Notes under the pieces: generated by a model
What the model was told of the DNA's origin: nothing
The model's input: the letters and a program-made list of their open reading frames with translations, nothing else
The model's database searches: none
Position numbers and translations under genes: made by a program
Origin: Scardovia inopinata JCM 12537
GTDB lineage: Bacteria > Actinomycetota > Actinomycetes > Actinomycetales > Bifidobacteriaceae
Length of the DNA: 64,000 nucleotides
Direction of reading: 5' to 3'
NCBI RefSeq assembly: GCF_001042695.1
Contig: NZ_AP012334.1
Location: 1,612,001 to 1,676,000, forward strand
Shown: one piece after another, positions 1 through 8,975 of the stretch
Position numbering within the stretch: position 1 is the first letter of the stretch
How the letters are laid out: each line of letters begins with the position of its first letter

Positions 1-573
1 TTCCCGTTCCACAATCAGGCGGGTAGCAACAGACTGAACACGGCCAGCCGACAGGCCGGGTCCAACCTTACGCCAGAGGACGGGGGAAAGCTCATAGCCA
101 TAAAGCCTATCCAAAACACGACGAGTCTCCTGTGCATCCACCATGTTCAGGTCCACATCCCGGGTTTGGTCCAGAGAATTTTCAATGGCATTTTTGGTAA
201 TTTCATGGAAAACCATGCGCTTGACAGGAACCTTGGGTTTCAGGGTCTGAACCAGGTGCCAGGCAATGGCTTCACCTTCCCGATCCTCATCAGTTGCCAG
301 ATAAAGCTCATCAGCGGTCTTCAGGGCTTTGCGCAGGTCAGATACGGTTTTCTTTTTGTCATTGCCAACAATGTAATAAGGGAGGAATCCGTCGTCCACA
401 TCCACCCCGAACTTGCCATATTTTTCTTTGTCAGCAGCAGGTATTTGTGAGGGCTGAGCCAGATCGCGGATATGACCAACCGAGGCCATGACCGTGTACC
501 CTTTACCCAGGTAACCGCCGATCTTTCGCGCCTTCGTTGGCGACTCCACAATCACAAGTTTGTTCCCTGTCAT
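1..573 (-). CDS. topA: DNA topoisomerase I, N-terminal part (runs off window)
   Basis: Type IA topoisomerase that relaxes negatively supercoiled DNA. Only the first 191 codons lie in the window; the reading frame is open to position 1. The translation starts [20 protein letters not shown], the classic TOPRIM start with the catalytic Glu in IVES. The TOPRIM acidic motif [13 protein letters not shown] lies near residue 95, and the conserved stretch [17 protein letters not shown] lies near residue 172, shortly before where the active-site Tyr domain would begin. The ATG at 573 is the family's usual start, with [11 protein letters not shown] at the extreme N-terminus. No frameshift is seen in the visible part. 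The gene is certain; only its length is unknown. Confidence 0.95.
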   Translation of the reverse strand, partial: MTGNKLVIVESPTKARKIGGYLGKGYTVMASVGHIRDLAQPSQIPAADKEKYGKFGVDVDDGFLPYYIVGNDKKKTVSDLRKALKTADELYLATDEDREGEAIAWHLVQTLKPKVPVKRMVFHEITKNAIENSLDQTRDVDLNMVDAQETRRVLDRLYGYELSPVLWRKVGPGLSAGRVQSVATRLIVERE

Positions 574-687
574 CTAGGCCCCTTTCTTGGCACCTTCTGG
601 TGTGGTCTTCCGAAAGGTACTATAACACACGCACCTACAAGCGTAAAAATTCCTCTGCAGTCTGCGGCTTCAGTCAGCATCCAGTCA

Positions 688-1659
688 TTAGTTTTCCCAC
701 TGCTTGGGAGGAGCCGGAGGAGCGCCAACCATGCCAGATCTGGACAGGGGCGCGGCCGTCGCCTGCCGAAAAGCTGCCAAGACACCAAAAGATATAAAAC
801 TGCAGCCCAGGACCGCAAAAATAATAGTAATGTTTACCTGGCGGGCAAAAGCTATCGGCTGGTTAAGAATATAATCCCACAGTTGCCAGACCATATAACC
901 TACATAAACTTCCATCATGATGCCGGCGGTGATTAAAATAGAGGAACAAACCTGCACACCAACAGAAGAGAACCTCTTGCCAGGTTGATCCATCCCGCTT
1001 CCATGACTGAAAGCAAGAACAATCAGGCCCAGGCCAGCAACCAGCAAAATAGACATGAGCACATCGGTGGGGCGGTGCCATTTCTCCGCCATCACGCTGA
1101 AGGCAACCAGATCAACGAAAGCCGTTCCCGCCAGAGCACAGAGGGCTCTCAGGGCTCTGGGAACACACATGACGAGGATCACCGCTGCCGCCATCGCCAG
1201 AGCAGTATGTCCAGAGGGAGCGGAATTAGCTGGATTGCTGATTGTCCTGTCAATAACCGGCCTGATAAGAACCCGTTTGAGACTCCAGGCTGTAATGAAA
1301 GACATGGCCCCAAAAACTGCCACCTGCAGGAGGAGCTGCCAGCGCCGACGTATCAGGACAGTCACAAGAGAAACAGCAATAATAGCAATGGAGACCCCAA
1401 TAACCAGGTGAGAATTAGCAAAAACCGAGTTCAAAATATTGGCCTTGGAATAGGTTTCATAGAAGCGCTGCCAGACCCAGTCATCAAATTTCTGTCCCCG
1501 GTAAGTGGTTACTCCGGCGACCCAGACCGCTGCCGCTGCTGCAAGAAAAAACAGACCCAGCAGGGCAGATCCAACAATTACTGCCGGTCGGGGCCGTACC
1601 AGGAGTCGGTCTTCCCGCCTTGACAGACTATCTTCCTCTGTCGCTTCTGATCGAGCCAT
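688..1659 (-). CDS. PAP2-superfamily membrane phosphatase
   Basis: Integral membrane phosphatase of about 323 residues, related to type 2 phosphatidic acid and undecaprenyl-pyrophosphate phosphatases. Several hydrophobic helices are visible. The active-site motifs are LKRVLIRPV (C1, RP present), APSGHTA (C2, PSGH) and EKWHRPTDV (C3, His and Asp of the phospho-histidine site). I chose the ATG at 1659 because AAGGTGG lies 5 nt upstream; an in-frame ATG at 1728 has no comparable ribosome site. The C-terminus carries a Pro/Ala-rich tail. Lipid recycling for cell-wall or teichoic-acid synthesis is likely from the family, but the substrate cannot be read from sequence. Confidence 0.88.
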   Translation of the reverse strand: MARSEATEEDSLSRREDRLLVRPRPAVIVGSALLGLFFLAAAAAVWVAGVTTYRGQKFDDWVWQRFYETYSKANILNSVFANSHLVIGVSIAIIAVSLVTVLIRRRWQLLLQVAVFGAMSFITAWSLKRVLIRPVIDRTISNPANSAPSGHTALAMAAAVILVMCVPRALRALCALAGTAFVDLVAFSVMAEKWHRPTDVLMSILLVAGLGLIVLAFSHGSGMDQPGKRFSSVGVQVCSSILITAGIMMEVYVGYMVWQLWDYILNQPIAFARQVNITIIFAVLGCSFISFGVLAAFRQATAAPLSRSGMVGAPPAPPKQWEN

Positions 1660-2053
1660 TTCAACCACCTTACTGTTGTGACTGCCTGTCGTATAATCTA
1701 TCTTCCCATAGTCCCACAAGCCCTGCACTGAGGAAAATATTCATCTCCCCATTCGGGTGTATATAAAAAGCAGATAGAAAATTTTCCCATATACATATAT
1801 AACAACTAATTAAATGAAACATCTGAATAAATTATTAATTTATACTTGCAAAAGAAGAAAGAAGATTGATTAGATAAATATGTATAAGCTTTGCAAGCGT
1901 TTCGCTTAAAGACACACAGTGACTACTAAAGGCAATGTAACCATATTGTACTGTGGAAACGTATAGTCTAAGGAAAGAATTGATTCAATTAAGTAAATAT
2001 CTTGGAGCTACGCTCATTTCTAAGGATAAAACACAAAGCTGTAGTGATGACCT
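1660..2053. other. AT-rich gene-free stretch at edge of accessory island
   Basis: About 390 bases without a convincing gene. Base composition becomes clearly AT-rich from about 1740, in contrast to the topA/PAP2 side, so this looks like the junction between core chromosome and the restriction-modification island. A short imperfect hairpin (CAAGCG/CGCTT) lies near 1892-1908. I saw no tRNA, no att-like duplication and no recognisable promoter of known type. Confidence 0.5.
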
Positions 2054-2236
2054 TTACATCTTCTTCTTTGCTCTACATTCTCTGCACCAAGACTGATTTC
2101 TTATTTTACCATCTGACATACTACGGTAGCCAAATTCACTAATTGGTTTTGTTTTTCCGCAATTCGGACATTCTCTGGTGGGTTCAGAGCCATTATATCC
2201 ATTTGAATTAATTATCGGTTTTTGATCGTTAGTCAT
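2054..2236 (-). CDS. Small zinc-ribbon-like protein next to RM genes
   Basis: Sixty-residue protein with two CxxC knuckles, CPNCGKTKP near residue 23 and CRECRAKKK near the C-terminus. That is the layout of a small zinc-binding domain, and the C-terminus is basic. Similar small Cys4 proteins accompany HNH or restriction genes and phage genes; a direct role in restriction control is only inferred from position. It lies downstream of the restriction endonuclease gene on the same strand with a gap of about 50 bases, so co-transcription is likely. It lacks the helix-turn-helix expected of a classical C (controller) protein. Confidence 0.65.
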   Translation of the reverse strand: MTNDQKPIINSNGYNGSEPTRECPNCGKTKPISEFGYRSMSDGKIRNQSWCRECRAKKKM

Positions 2237-2289
2237 TATTTAAAATCCTTCTACAAGAAACGAACGTTACAATTCAATGCACAACAGCA

Positions 2290-3579
2290 TTATTCAGCAT
2301 TAGTGACTTTCGGCAAAGAAAATATCCAAGTTAGCCAGCGCCTCACACTACCAGCCCTACGCTCTATGACACCTTTTGTCGTTGTATTATGCTCATACAT
2401 ATAATGCTGTATTTCTTCCACAGGTGCAATATCTCCTGTGTTCATCGCAACTTCTACAAAGTGGTGGAATATACTGTGTTTACACATAAGCTGAACCATA
2501 CGAAGCTGCTTTTCTTTGTATGGTAGTGATGCTACTTTCTTTCCTTCTGCGGTAAGCTCTGAATAAGAGTTCTTTTTAGAAATCAAACCCAGATATTTCC
2601 CAGCATTTGAATAATAATCACTTTGCCTAGTAGTAAACTCCAACTCTTCTGCAATCTCTTCTTTACTCATGCTTCCAACACGAGAAAGACTCTCTACAAG
2701 CGCTATAACTTTTCCAACACTATCTGCCTGAATGAAAATTGTATTATCGTCAGCACGATCTTCTACAAGATTGTTATTAACAGATGACCATGCATTGGAA
2801 ATATCATAGTTTGAAATAGAAAGATCTTCAAAAGTATAATTTTTTGTATTTATTAGTTCAATAGATGAATAATCGTTCGGCTTATTGAATGAGTACTCAA
2901 ATAATCGGTAAATCTGATTGGCATATTGGGAAAATACAAGACGAATCGGCTTATTTACTCTCTCCCTCCAACAACGATAAGGGTAATATAATTGTCGAAT
3001 GAGAAAATCTGGATGAATGACATTCTTTGCTTCCATAATCACTATTTCGGAATTATTCTCGAAACCACCATCTATTTCTAGCTGGGCACCATTTACCTTT
3101 ATTCCTCTTTTGAATCCAGAAAATGAATCAATAAGAAAAGAGAAATTACCACTCCCCTGTCTACCATTAAAAGTTTCGGCAGTGTTTTCTCTTCCAAGAA
3201 AATCATCAAGTGCCCCGCTGAGCAAAAGTGCATTAATCGCATTAGATTCTGAAGAAATATCTTCAACAGATAATGACTCATAATTTGGTAGACTAATACG
3301 AGTCGCACTAACTGATGAATCCGGCTCTGGCAATGTTTCATATAGTTTGAAATCACTAATAATATATTCTGTCCTAGAGATAGGAAGAATATTTAGTTTA
3401 TTATTTTTAAGCGGCCTCGTTAAATAATCTGAAGAATCCCACTTTGCCATTAGCCTCGGCTCTCGAAATTTTTTAATTTCAGAAGCCTTAATTGTATAAA
3501 AACCGTTTTTCTTAATGTGCGCTAAAATCTCATACTTATCTAGTATGACATTCCAAGCAACTTCAGTCTTGTCAGGCAT
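2290..3579 (-). CDS. Type II restriction endonuclease (PD-(D/E)XK)
   Basis: Protein of 429 residues, read as the cognate endonuclease of the adjacent adenine methyltransferase. The segment LEIDGGFE followed by IVIMEAKN fits a PD-(D/E)XK nuclease core, with D170, E183 and K185 as probable metal-binding and catalytic residues. The C-terminal third (from about residue 285) contains winged-helix-like sequence (SKEEIAEELEFTTRQSDYY), perhaps for DNA recognition. The start overlaps the last 8 bases of the methyltransferase gene, so the two are translationally coupled with the methyltransferase first. The specificity cannot be read directly; the Dam-like partner makes GATC or a GATC-containing site plausible. 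Confidence 0.78.
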   Translation of the reverse strand: MPDKTEVAWNVILDKYEILAHIKKNGFYTIKASEIKKFREPRLMAKWDSSDYLTRPLKNNKLNILPISRTEYIISDFKLYETLPEPDSSVSATRISLPNYESLSVEDISSESNAINALLLSGALDDFLGRENTAETFNGRQGSGNFSFLIDSFSGFKRGIKVNGAQLEIDGGFENNSEIVIMEAKNVIHPDFLIRQLYYPYRCWRERVNKPIRLVFSQYANQIYRLFEYSFNKPNDYSSIELINTKNYTFEDLSISNYDISNAWSSVNNNLVEDRADDNTIFIQADSVGKVIALVESLSRVGSMSKEEIAEELEFTTRQSDYYSNAGKYLGLISKKNSYSELTAEGKKVASLPYKEKQLRMVQLMCKHSIFHHFVEVAMNTGDIAPVEEIQHYMYEHNTTTKGVIERRAGSVRRWLTWIFSLPKVTNAE

Positions 3580-4402
3580 AAACTAACACCTCATTAATTG
3601 CTCCACGCCTATCTGCTCGTGAATTCACCGATCGAATAGCTTGTACTGTTTCAATATCAAAATCTTTATATAATTCCCGAATTTCTGGCGTGTCACTGTT
3701 AGACTGAAGAAAATGTATATTCTTATTCGCTAAACCCATACAAACATTTCTAAGACGCTCTTGCTCCTGATACCCAAAGCCATTCTCGGTATATCCGGTA
3801 AAAGACGATGAAGAAGAAACCGGCATGTATGGAGGATCTAGGTAGACAAAAGCACCACGACGCAAACCTTTCAATGCATCGGAATAATCACCATTCAGGA
3901 TGGTGATTTCTCCATTGAGATATTTACTCAAAGCATTAATTCCAGCCTCATTCACGATATTAGGATTTTTATATTTCCCATAGGGCGAATTGAATTGACC
4001 AGCAGCATTAACTCGATACAGACCATTATAACAAGTTTTGTTTAGATAAAGTATTCTAGCAGCTCTTTCAATACTAGAATGCTTCTGAAAATCCGGATCG
4101 CGATCTAATCCTCTGATCTCATAAAAATAATCAGCGGAATTCTTCTTTTGATGTTCTTTCAACCGCTCGATTAGTTCAACCGGATGTTCTTTCACACATC
4201 TATAAACATTAATGAGTTCACTATTAGAATCATTTATTACTGCTTTTTTCGGCTGCAGTTCTAGAAGAACTGCCCCTCCACCCACAAATGGTTCCACATA
4301 GGTCGAAATATGAGAAGGAATCTTAGGAAGAATAACATCCAATAACTGGCGTTTACCACCAACCCACTTCAAGATAGGACGAAGCATCGGATTTATTCTC
4401 AT
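3572..4402 (-). CDS. Dam/D12-class adenine-N6 DNA methyltransferase
   Basis: Modification enzyme of 276 residues. It has KWVGGKRQLL near residue 12, the AdoMet-binding EPFVGGGAV at 37-45, the Dam-type NKTCYNGLYRVN at 121-132, catalytic DPPY at 189-192, and a C-terminal RSVNSRADRRGAINEVLV that matches the Dam/DpnM ending. This places it in the alpha group (D12 class), many of whose members methylate GATC. The ATG at 4402 has GGAACC immediately upstream; an in-frame ATG at 4387 is an alternative start. It is the first gene of a methyltransferase-endonuclease-zinc protein unit, the order that protects the host before the nuclease is made. Confidence 0.92.
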   Translation of the reverse strand: MRINPMLRPILKWVGGKRQLLDVILPKIPSHISTYVEPFVGGGAVLLELQPKKAVINDSNSELINVYRCVKEHPVELIERLKEHQKKNSADYFYEIRGLDRDPDFQKHSSIERAARILYLNKTCYNGLYRVNAAGQFNSPYGKYKNPNIVNEAGINALSKYLNGEITILNGDYSDALKGLRRGAFVYLDPPYMPVSSSSSFTGYTENGFGYQEQERLRNVCMGLANKNIHFLQSNSDTPEIRELYKDFDIETVQAIRSVNSRADRRGAINEVLVYA

Positions 4403-4441
4403 GGTTCCAATGTACTGAAGTATTAAGACAGTATTTTAGGC

Positions 4442-4966
4442 TTATAGGCAGGAATGTTTCTTCACACGATGATGGTGAGATTTATATGAGTACTGCCACA
4501 AGTGAAGACTCGCCTTACCTGTCGCGTATACCCACTGATAAATACTTTCCATACTCACCCGCATAGTCATATCATCCGGGTAAAGCACTCTCAACCGTCT
4601 ACTGATAGCTTGAGGGCTATGCCCTTGGCGAAGAGAATCTATCACAAACTGACGCAGTCTATCATGCGAATTTAACCGTGGTTATTTCCAACTTTTCTTA
4701 GCCCGCTGGGCTGCTTTACGCTGCGCAGTATCAGCAACATACACGGGAAAATGCGTCCATATACCAGTTTTCAAACCAGCAGGACGATAAGGACAATACG
4801 AATTATTCTCGTTCGACGCGAACCATAATCCACGCTTGAGTTCTCTGCTAGTGATTGATTGAGAACACTCTAACTCATGCGCGATAAAAGTTATAGAGTA
4901 TTGCTTATCTCATAAATATTGAATAAGACACCGCTCATCACGACATAAATGTGTATACACTGACAT
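4442..4966 (-). pseudogene. Decayed IS30-family transposase (N-terminal half)
   Basis: Reading the minus strand in one frame from the ATG at 4966 gives an IS30-type N-terminal region: MSVYTHLCRDERCLIQYL, then a stop, then ITSRELKRG, YCPYRPAG, YVADTAQRKAAQRAKKSW, another stop, then SLRQGHSPQAISRRL and SIYQWVYA. These are the helix-turn-helix and linker segments of IS30 transposases. Two in-frame stop codons (TGA and TAA) interrupt it, and the frame ends at 4442 before any DDE catalytic domain. It differs clearly from the two IS copies at 47-55 kb, so it marks an older insertion at the restriction-modification island. Confidence 0.8.
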
Positions 4967-5219
4967 TATGGAACGCAAACCCTTCCCTGTAATAATAACT
5001 GGTCATTCATATACCACAACCAACACTACAAAAAGAATCGCACTTCAAACCAGAACCCAGGACCGATAATGCTTAATACACAGAGAACAAAAAATTATTT
5101 GTTGTTCCTGGCGCTGTCCACTATCCACTGTCCACACTGATTTTTATAACGTGGAAGAACTAATCGCGATCTGATTCTCTGAAAAAAATTGTAAGTTTCT
5201 TTAACGAATATTTGAAAGC

Positions 5220-5785
5220 ATGAAAGAATACATAAAAAGATCTGTATATGCCTCTGTAGTTTTTCTTCTTACTGCTGCGCTGACTTTGAGTGCTTGCGGT
5301 AGTTCGGCGTCAAGTAGTTCGGCGTCAAGTAGTTCGGCTTCTGAAAATTCTTCGATCAGTAGTGCATCAACAGCCCCATCACCGAAATCTGGTCAATCAG
5401 TTCAATCTGCAAGTAATGAGGATGTAATGACTAACAAAATACACATCACTATCAACAAGACAGAGCTTACTGCGCCGTTGGAAAATAACTCGTCTGCACG
5501 AGCGTTACTTGAAAAACTTTCTGATGGCGATCTTACGTTGAATATGCATGATTATGAAAACATGGAAAAGTTGCTGATTCAGATTTTTCGCTTCCACGTA
5601 ACGATAAGTAGATCACAGTGCAGCCAGGAGATTTAATTCTCTATCTTGGCAATCAGCTCACCATCTATTATAATACAAATTCTTGGAATTTCACCAAGAC
5701 TGGGCATATTAACAATATTTCTGATTCCGAGCTTCGCAAACTTGTTGGAGATGGAAATGTATCAGCACCTTTTTTAATAGATTAA
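5220..5785 (+). pseudogene. Broken lipoprotein with cyclophilin-like domain
   Basis: Starts as a clean lipoprotein: signal peptide and lipobox LTLSACGSS, then a Ser/Ala-rich linker made partly by 15-bp tandem repeats (agttcggcgtcaagt). A domain beginning KIHITINKTELTAPLENNSS resembles the bacterial cyclophilin-like family, which has MHDYENMEK. After MEK the frame shifts by one base near 5568. In the new frame the expected continuation ADSDFSLPRND, then PGDLILYLGNQLTIYYNT and SWNFTKTGHI, runs to a stop at 5783-5785, but one in-frame TAG lies after PRNDK. Two lesions therefore separate it from a full-length gene of about 188 residues. A truncated 138-residue product is still possible. Confidence 0.72.
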
Positions 5786-5954
5786 AGCTTGCAGAACTGT
5801 AGAGTATCTATTGTGTATTAATGCGATAGAACAAGCTATCCACATTAGGCTGAGGTTATCGGACAGATTGTGTGTAATTTTTGGGCGTGTTAAGAGCTAG
5901 TCTGGCTTATGGTTTTGTTTCTTAGCAAGTTTCTAGGGGTTATATAAATACTCG

Positions 5955-6366
5955 CTCGTAGAGTTCTGGAGCCCATTTATCGCACGCTTCATATAACATG
6001 GCGAGCACTAGAGAAAGCTTATAAAGCTGGCAAGATTTGCGTCCAATCATGAGGCAGTATGGCATTAAGCACAAGTCCTGGGGCTATTTGTTGAAGGACG
6101 TAGCAACTTCCTTAGCAATCCCGAACTCGCCCGCATTGGTGAAAAGCATGACAAGTCTGTAGGTCAAGTGGCTCTCAAGTATTTGCAGCAACTTGGCACT
6201 ATCATCATCCCAAAGAGCGTATGATTGAGAATCTTGATATTTATGATTTCGAGCTTGACTCAACCGATATGGTTGATATCAAGGGTCTCGATCTTGCAAC
6301 AAGTTCAGTTCTTCGATCATCACGATCCAGCCATTGTGAAGTGGATGTCTGAACCCACGGCATAGT
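5955..6366 (+). pseudogene. Aldo/keto reductase remnant
   Basis: Only fragments remain, in different frames. Near 5990-6030 the sequence reads TWRALEKAYKAGKI, a hallmark of aldo/keto reductases. Near 6064-6110 it reads YGIKHKSWG, like the family's HSPLG region. From 6120 on, [20 protein letters not shown], then [12 protein letters not shown] and [14 protein letters not shown], appear through frame changes. The end near 6340 reads FFDHHDPAIVKWM. Several frameshifts and an internal deletion (the RAIGVSNF segment is gone) make it non-functional. It lies in the accessory island between the broken lipoprotein and the SRP RNA gene. Confidence 0.7.
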
Positions 6367-6553
6367 AAATTTGAAGTAGTAGTTCCCACGATTATTTTGT
6401 GGAGACTACTGCCCTATGTATTTTTGGGATTAATGCTCAAAATTGTGTATGGGTCATTATCTTCTTCTGTTTGGGATGTAGTTTCCCAGGATATCAATAA
6501 CTCACCTTCTTACATGTGAATGTAACGATTAAGCTGGCAATCAGGAAATAAAA

Positions 6554-6638
6554 ACTCCTACGCACCCGTCAGAGGCCACTTACCCTTGCTGCATTCCTGC
6601 CCTGGGGGGATTCGGCGACATAACGCCGCGTAGGAGCT
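6554..6638 (-). ncRNA. ffs: Signal recognition particle RNA, small bacterial type
   Basis: The minus strand contains the conserved SRP core GGGCAGGAATGCAGCAAGGG inside a long hairpin whose ends CTCCTACGC and GCGTAGGAG pair. This is the 4.5S-like RNA without an Alu domain, which binds Ffh and directs membrane-protein translation to the translocon. The pairing arm is followed on the minus strand by a run of T (positions 6550-6554), a natural terminator. The gene borders the accessory island, and small stable RNA genes of this kind are known as island junctions. Confidence 0.93.
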
Positions 6639-6644
6639 TAGTTT

Positions 6645-6673
6645 ATTATACACGAAGGTCGGAAGACCGGCAA
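6645..6673 (-). promoter_or_regulatory. Promoter of the SRP RNA gene
   Basis: On the minus strand a perfect TATAAT (6645-6650) is preceded by TTGCCG (6668-6673) with exactly 17 bases between. The predicted start falls about 7 bases downstream, at the first bases of the SRP RNA 5' arm. The match to the primary sigma consensus and its distance to the RNA end support the assignment. Confidence 0.75.
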
Positions 6674-6685
6674 TCGTCCTCGTGC

Positions 6686-8806
6686 CTACTTTTTAGGATA
6701 GGTCATGAAATCCGTATTCCTCAAATACTGCTTGCCAGCGGTGATGTCATACTGAATCAACTTGTAATCGGCTAGCAGCTGCTTGGTTTCCTTGTCCGCC
6801 TTCTTCAGATCAATCAGATTGCCCTGGGAATCCAGGTAAAGGGCCTGACCGGAAGGAATCCGCTTCCATCTCTGGATAACATTAACTACTGGCGGCTCCA
6901 GCGCTGCAACCTTGGTGTGCAGTGTGGTCAGGAAAGCCAGGTAAGGGGTCACTTTGGCATTCATATGTGCCGCAGCTTCCTCCATGAGGAAGTTGGGGGA
7001 TGTGTAGGTGGACTCAGCAGCACTCAACTTATTGCCGGAAGATCCGGAAGCCTTGTTAGACCAAATGAAGTAGTCAGTCTCATGCAGGTCCACGGAATTT
7101 TCTTCATCAGCTGCTGCTGTGGTATAAGCCCCGGGCAGATGATCACCGTAGAAGATCACAGTAATGGGCTTGTCTATCGCATCCAGTTTGTTCAGGAAAT
7201 CAGCAGTAGCAGTGTCAGTGTATTCCATTCCCTTGGCATAGGTTTGGATTCTGGTTTTTTCATTCTCACCGAAGGTCTGCCCGGTGGTGGAGGTAACAGT
7301 GTAATCGTTATTGTCATACCAATTGCTGTACGGCATGTGGTTCTGCATGGTCACCACCTGCAAGAACTGAGACTTAGATCCCTTCTTGGCATTGATTCTA
7401 GATAAAGTCTCCGCATATGTTTCCGAATCACTGACATAGCCGGATCTGTCAATAGTCTTAGTATGTTTCACATACTGGGGACCATTGAGGGTATAGAATT
7501 TGGAGAAGCCGAACTTCTTGTAATTGGACCGGCGGGAATATATGGACGAGTCATAAGGATGAATAGCCAGGGACTGAGAGGAAGCCCAGTCTGTATTGAA
7601 GGTAGGCGACCAGGCAGCGGTAGGAACCAGCTGCTGATAAGGCGATGTCAGCGAAGAGCTGAAGTTGGCCATAGATAAGCCAGACAGCACCATGTACTCA
7701 ATGTTGGCCGTGCCCCCACCATAACCAGAGGAGAGCATGTAGCCCGATGTTGTTCCTGACTTAATGGCACGAATCTTGGGCATGGGATCTTTATTGAGCT
7801 TGACGCCGGGCACCCGGGTAGGATCGGAGAAAGATTCAGACAGAACGGCTATCACAGTGGAATCGTTCAAATTTGTAGTTCGCTTGGCATTGATAGTCTG
7901 AGCAGTTTTCTTATACCTGGTCAGGATTTTTTTCATAGTCGCTTCTGAGTAGTTAGCCGGCTCATCCATGATCTTGGGATTGAGGTTACGGGCAAAAGCA
8001 ACCACGGTTCCATTTTTTCTGGAATCGACCACGTTATCCCACATAGAGGGATTATCTGACTGAGACAGGAGAATCTTATTAGCCCAGGAATCAGTGGTCG
8101 ACATGGCAGATACAAAAGCCACCTCAAAGGTGAGAGGAATAGCAATGATAATAATACGGGCAGCCAAACCAATAGCCTTGTTCTTGGGAGCAAGCAGAGA
8201 GCGGGAGTCCCAAATAGTCATGACAATGCCGAAAACTACAAGCAGGGCAACAGTCAGCAGAGCCCTCACTATTATTCCTGTAGACCCATCGGGAATGAAA
8301 GACATGATATTCCCTGCATTGCCGCCTGACAGGAAATTAAGATCAGCAGCCGTGATGGTCTCATTGCGGACGACCACCTTAAAGCGATCCGCAACAGCAA
8401 TCACAATGATTAATGATACATAAACACTGATTGCAATCCAAAATCTATTGATAATAAAGCAGAAAATAAAACTGAGCAAACTCAGAATCAGGAAATTATT
8501 CAAGAATTGAAATTTATTGAATTCCCACATCTGAGAGAAGAAATTCCAGATAAGCTCGTGGTCAGTATCTACCACAGTCTGCATCTCTAATACTGCATAA
8601 ATATTCGCAAGAATAAAGGTAACAATGTAGAAAATCCAGTTAAATTTGTGACGCTTAAAAATCCAGCGCGCAGCTTTTACGATTGCAGGTTTTTGGTCCG
8701 CAGTCTGCGGCTCAGAGTCTGTATTCTCGACAGTCTCATCCACCCCTGTCTGGCTGCCTTCTTGTTCCTGTGTCTCAGTGATCTCATTGGTTTCAGAAGA
8801 GTCCAT
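6686..8806 (-). CDS. LtaS-like sulfatase-fold membrane phosphotransferase
   Basis: Protein of 706 residues in the lipoteichoic-acid synthase / alkaline phosphatase superfamily. An acidic N-terminus of about 45 residues precedes about five membrane helices (residues 55-75, 103-120, 122-140, 177-198, 213-235). The extracellular catalytic domain follows. Visible active-site elements are LSESF (E324), GYGGGTANIEY with the probable nucleophile T366, QNHMPYS, and FYGDHLPG near residue 555. These enzymes move glycerol-phosphate or similar groups onto glycolipid anchors at the cell surface. AGGTAGGG upstream supports the ATG at 8806. The actual polymer made by this organism is not known from sequence. 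Confidence 0.85.
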   Translation of the reverse strand: MDSSETNEITETQEQEGSQTGVDETVENTDSEPQTADQKPAIVKAARWIFKRHKFNWIFYIVTFILANIYAVLEMQTVVDTDHELIWNFFSQMWEFNKFQFLNNFLILSLLSFIFCFIINRFWIAISVYVSLIIVIAVADRFKVVVRNETITAADLNFLSGGNAGNIMSFIPDGSTGIIVRALLTVALLVVFGIVMTIWDSRSLLAPKNKAIGLAARIIIIAIPLTFEVAFVSAMSTTDSWANKILLSQSDNPSMWDNVVDSRKNGTVVAFARNLNPKIMDEPANYSEATMKKILTRYKKTAQTINAKRTTNLNDSTVIAVLSESFSDPTRVPGVKLNKDPMPKIRAIKSGTTSGYMLSSGYGGGTANIEYMVLSGLSMANFSSSLTSPYQQLVPTAAWSPTFNTDWASSQSLAIHPYDSSIYSRRSNYKKFGFSKFYTLNGPQYVKHTKTIDRSGYVSDSETYAETLSRINAKKGSKSQFLQVVTMQNHMPYSNWYDNNDYTVTSTTGQTFGENEKTRIQTYAKGMEYTDTATADFLNKLDAIDKPITVIFYGDHLPGAYTTAAADEENSVDLHETDYFIWSNKASGSSGNKLSAAESTYTSPNFLMEEAAAHMNAKVTPYLAFLTTLHTKVAALEPPVVNVIQRWKRIPSGQALYLDSQGNLIDLKKADKETKQLLADYKLIQYDITAGKQYLRNTDFMTYPKK

Positions 8807-8975
8807 AACCCTACCTATCTTATTGACTTATTCTGCTGCTGCCAGGTCAGGCCTTCTGCCCATCCGTCTGGCCCTGGCTATCGATTTTCCAACGATATAC
8901 AGAGAGCCACTCTACCACACCAAACCAAACTTTGATAACGGTAGGGCGACTCTCATGCTCTACGCCTTGCCTACA

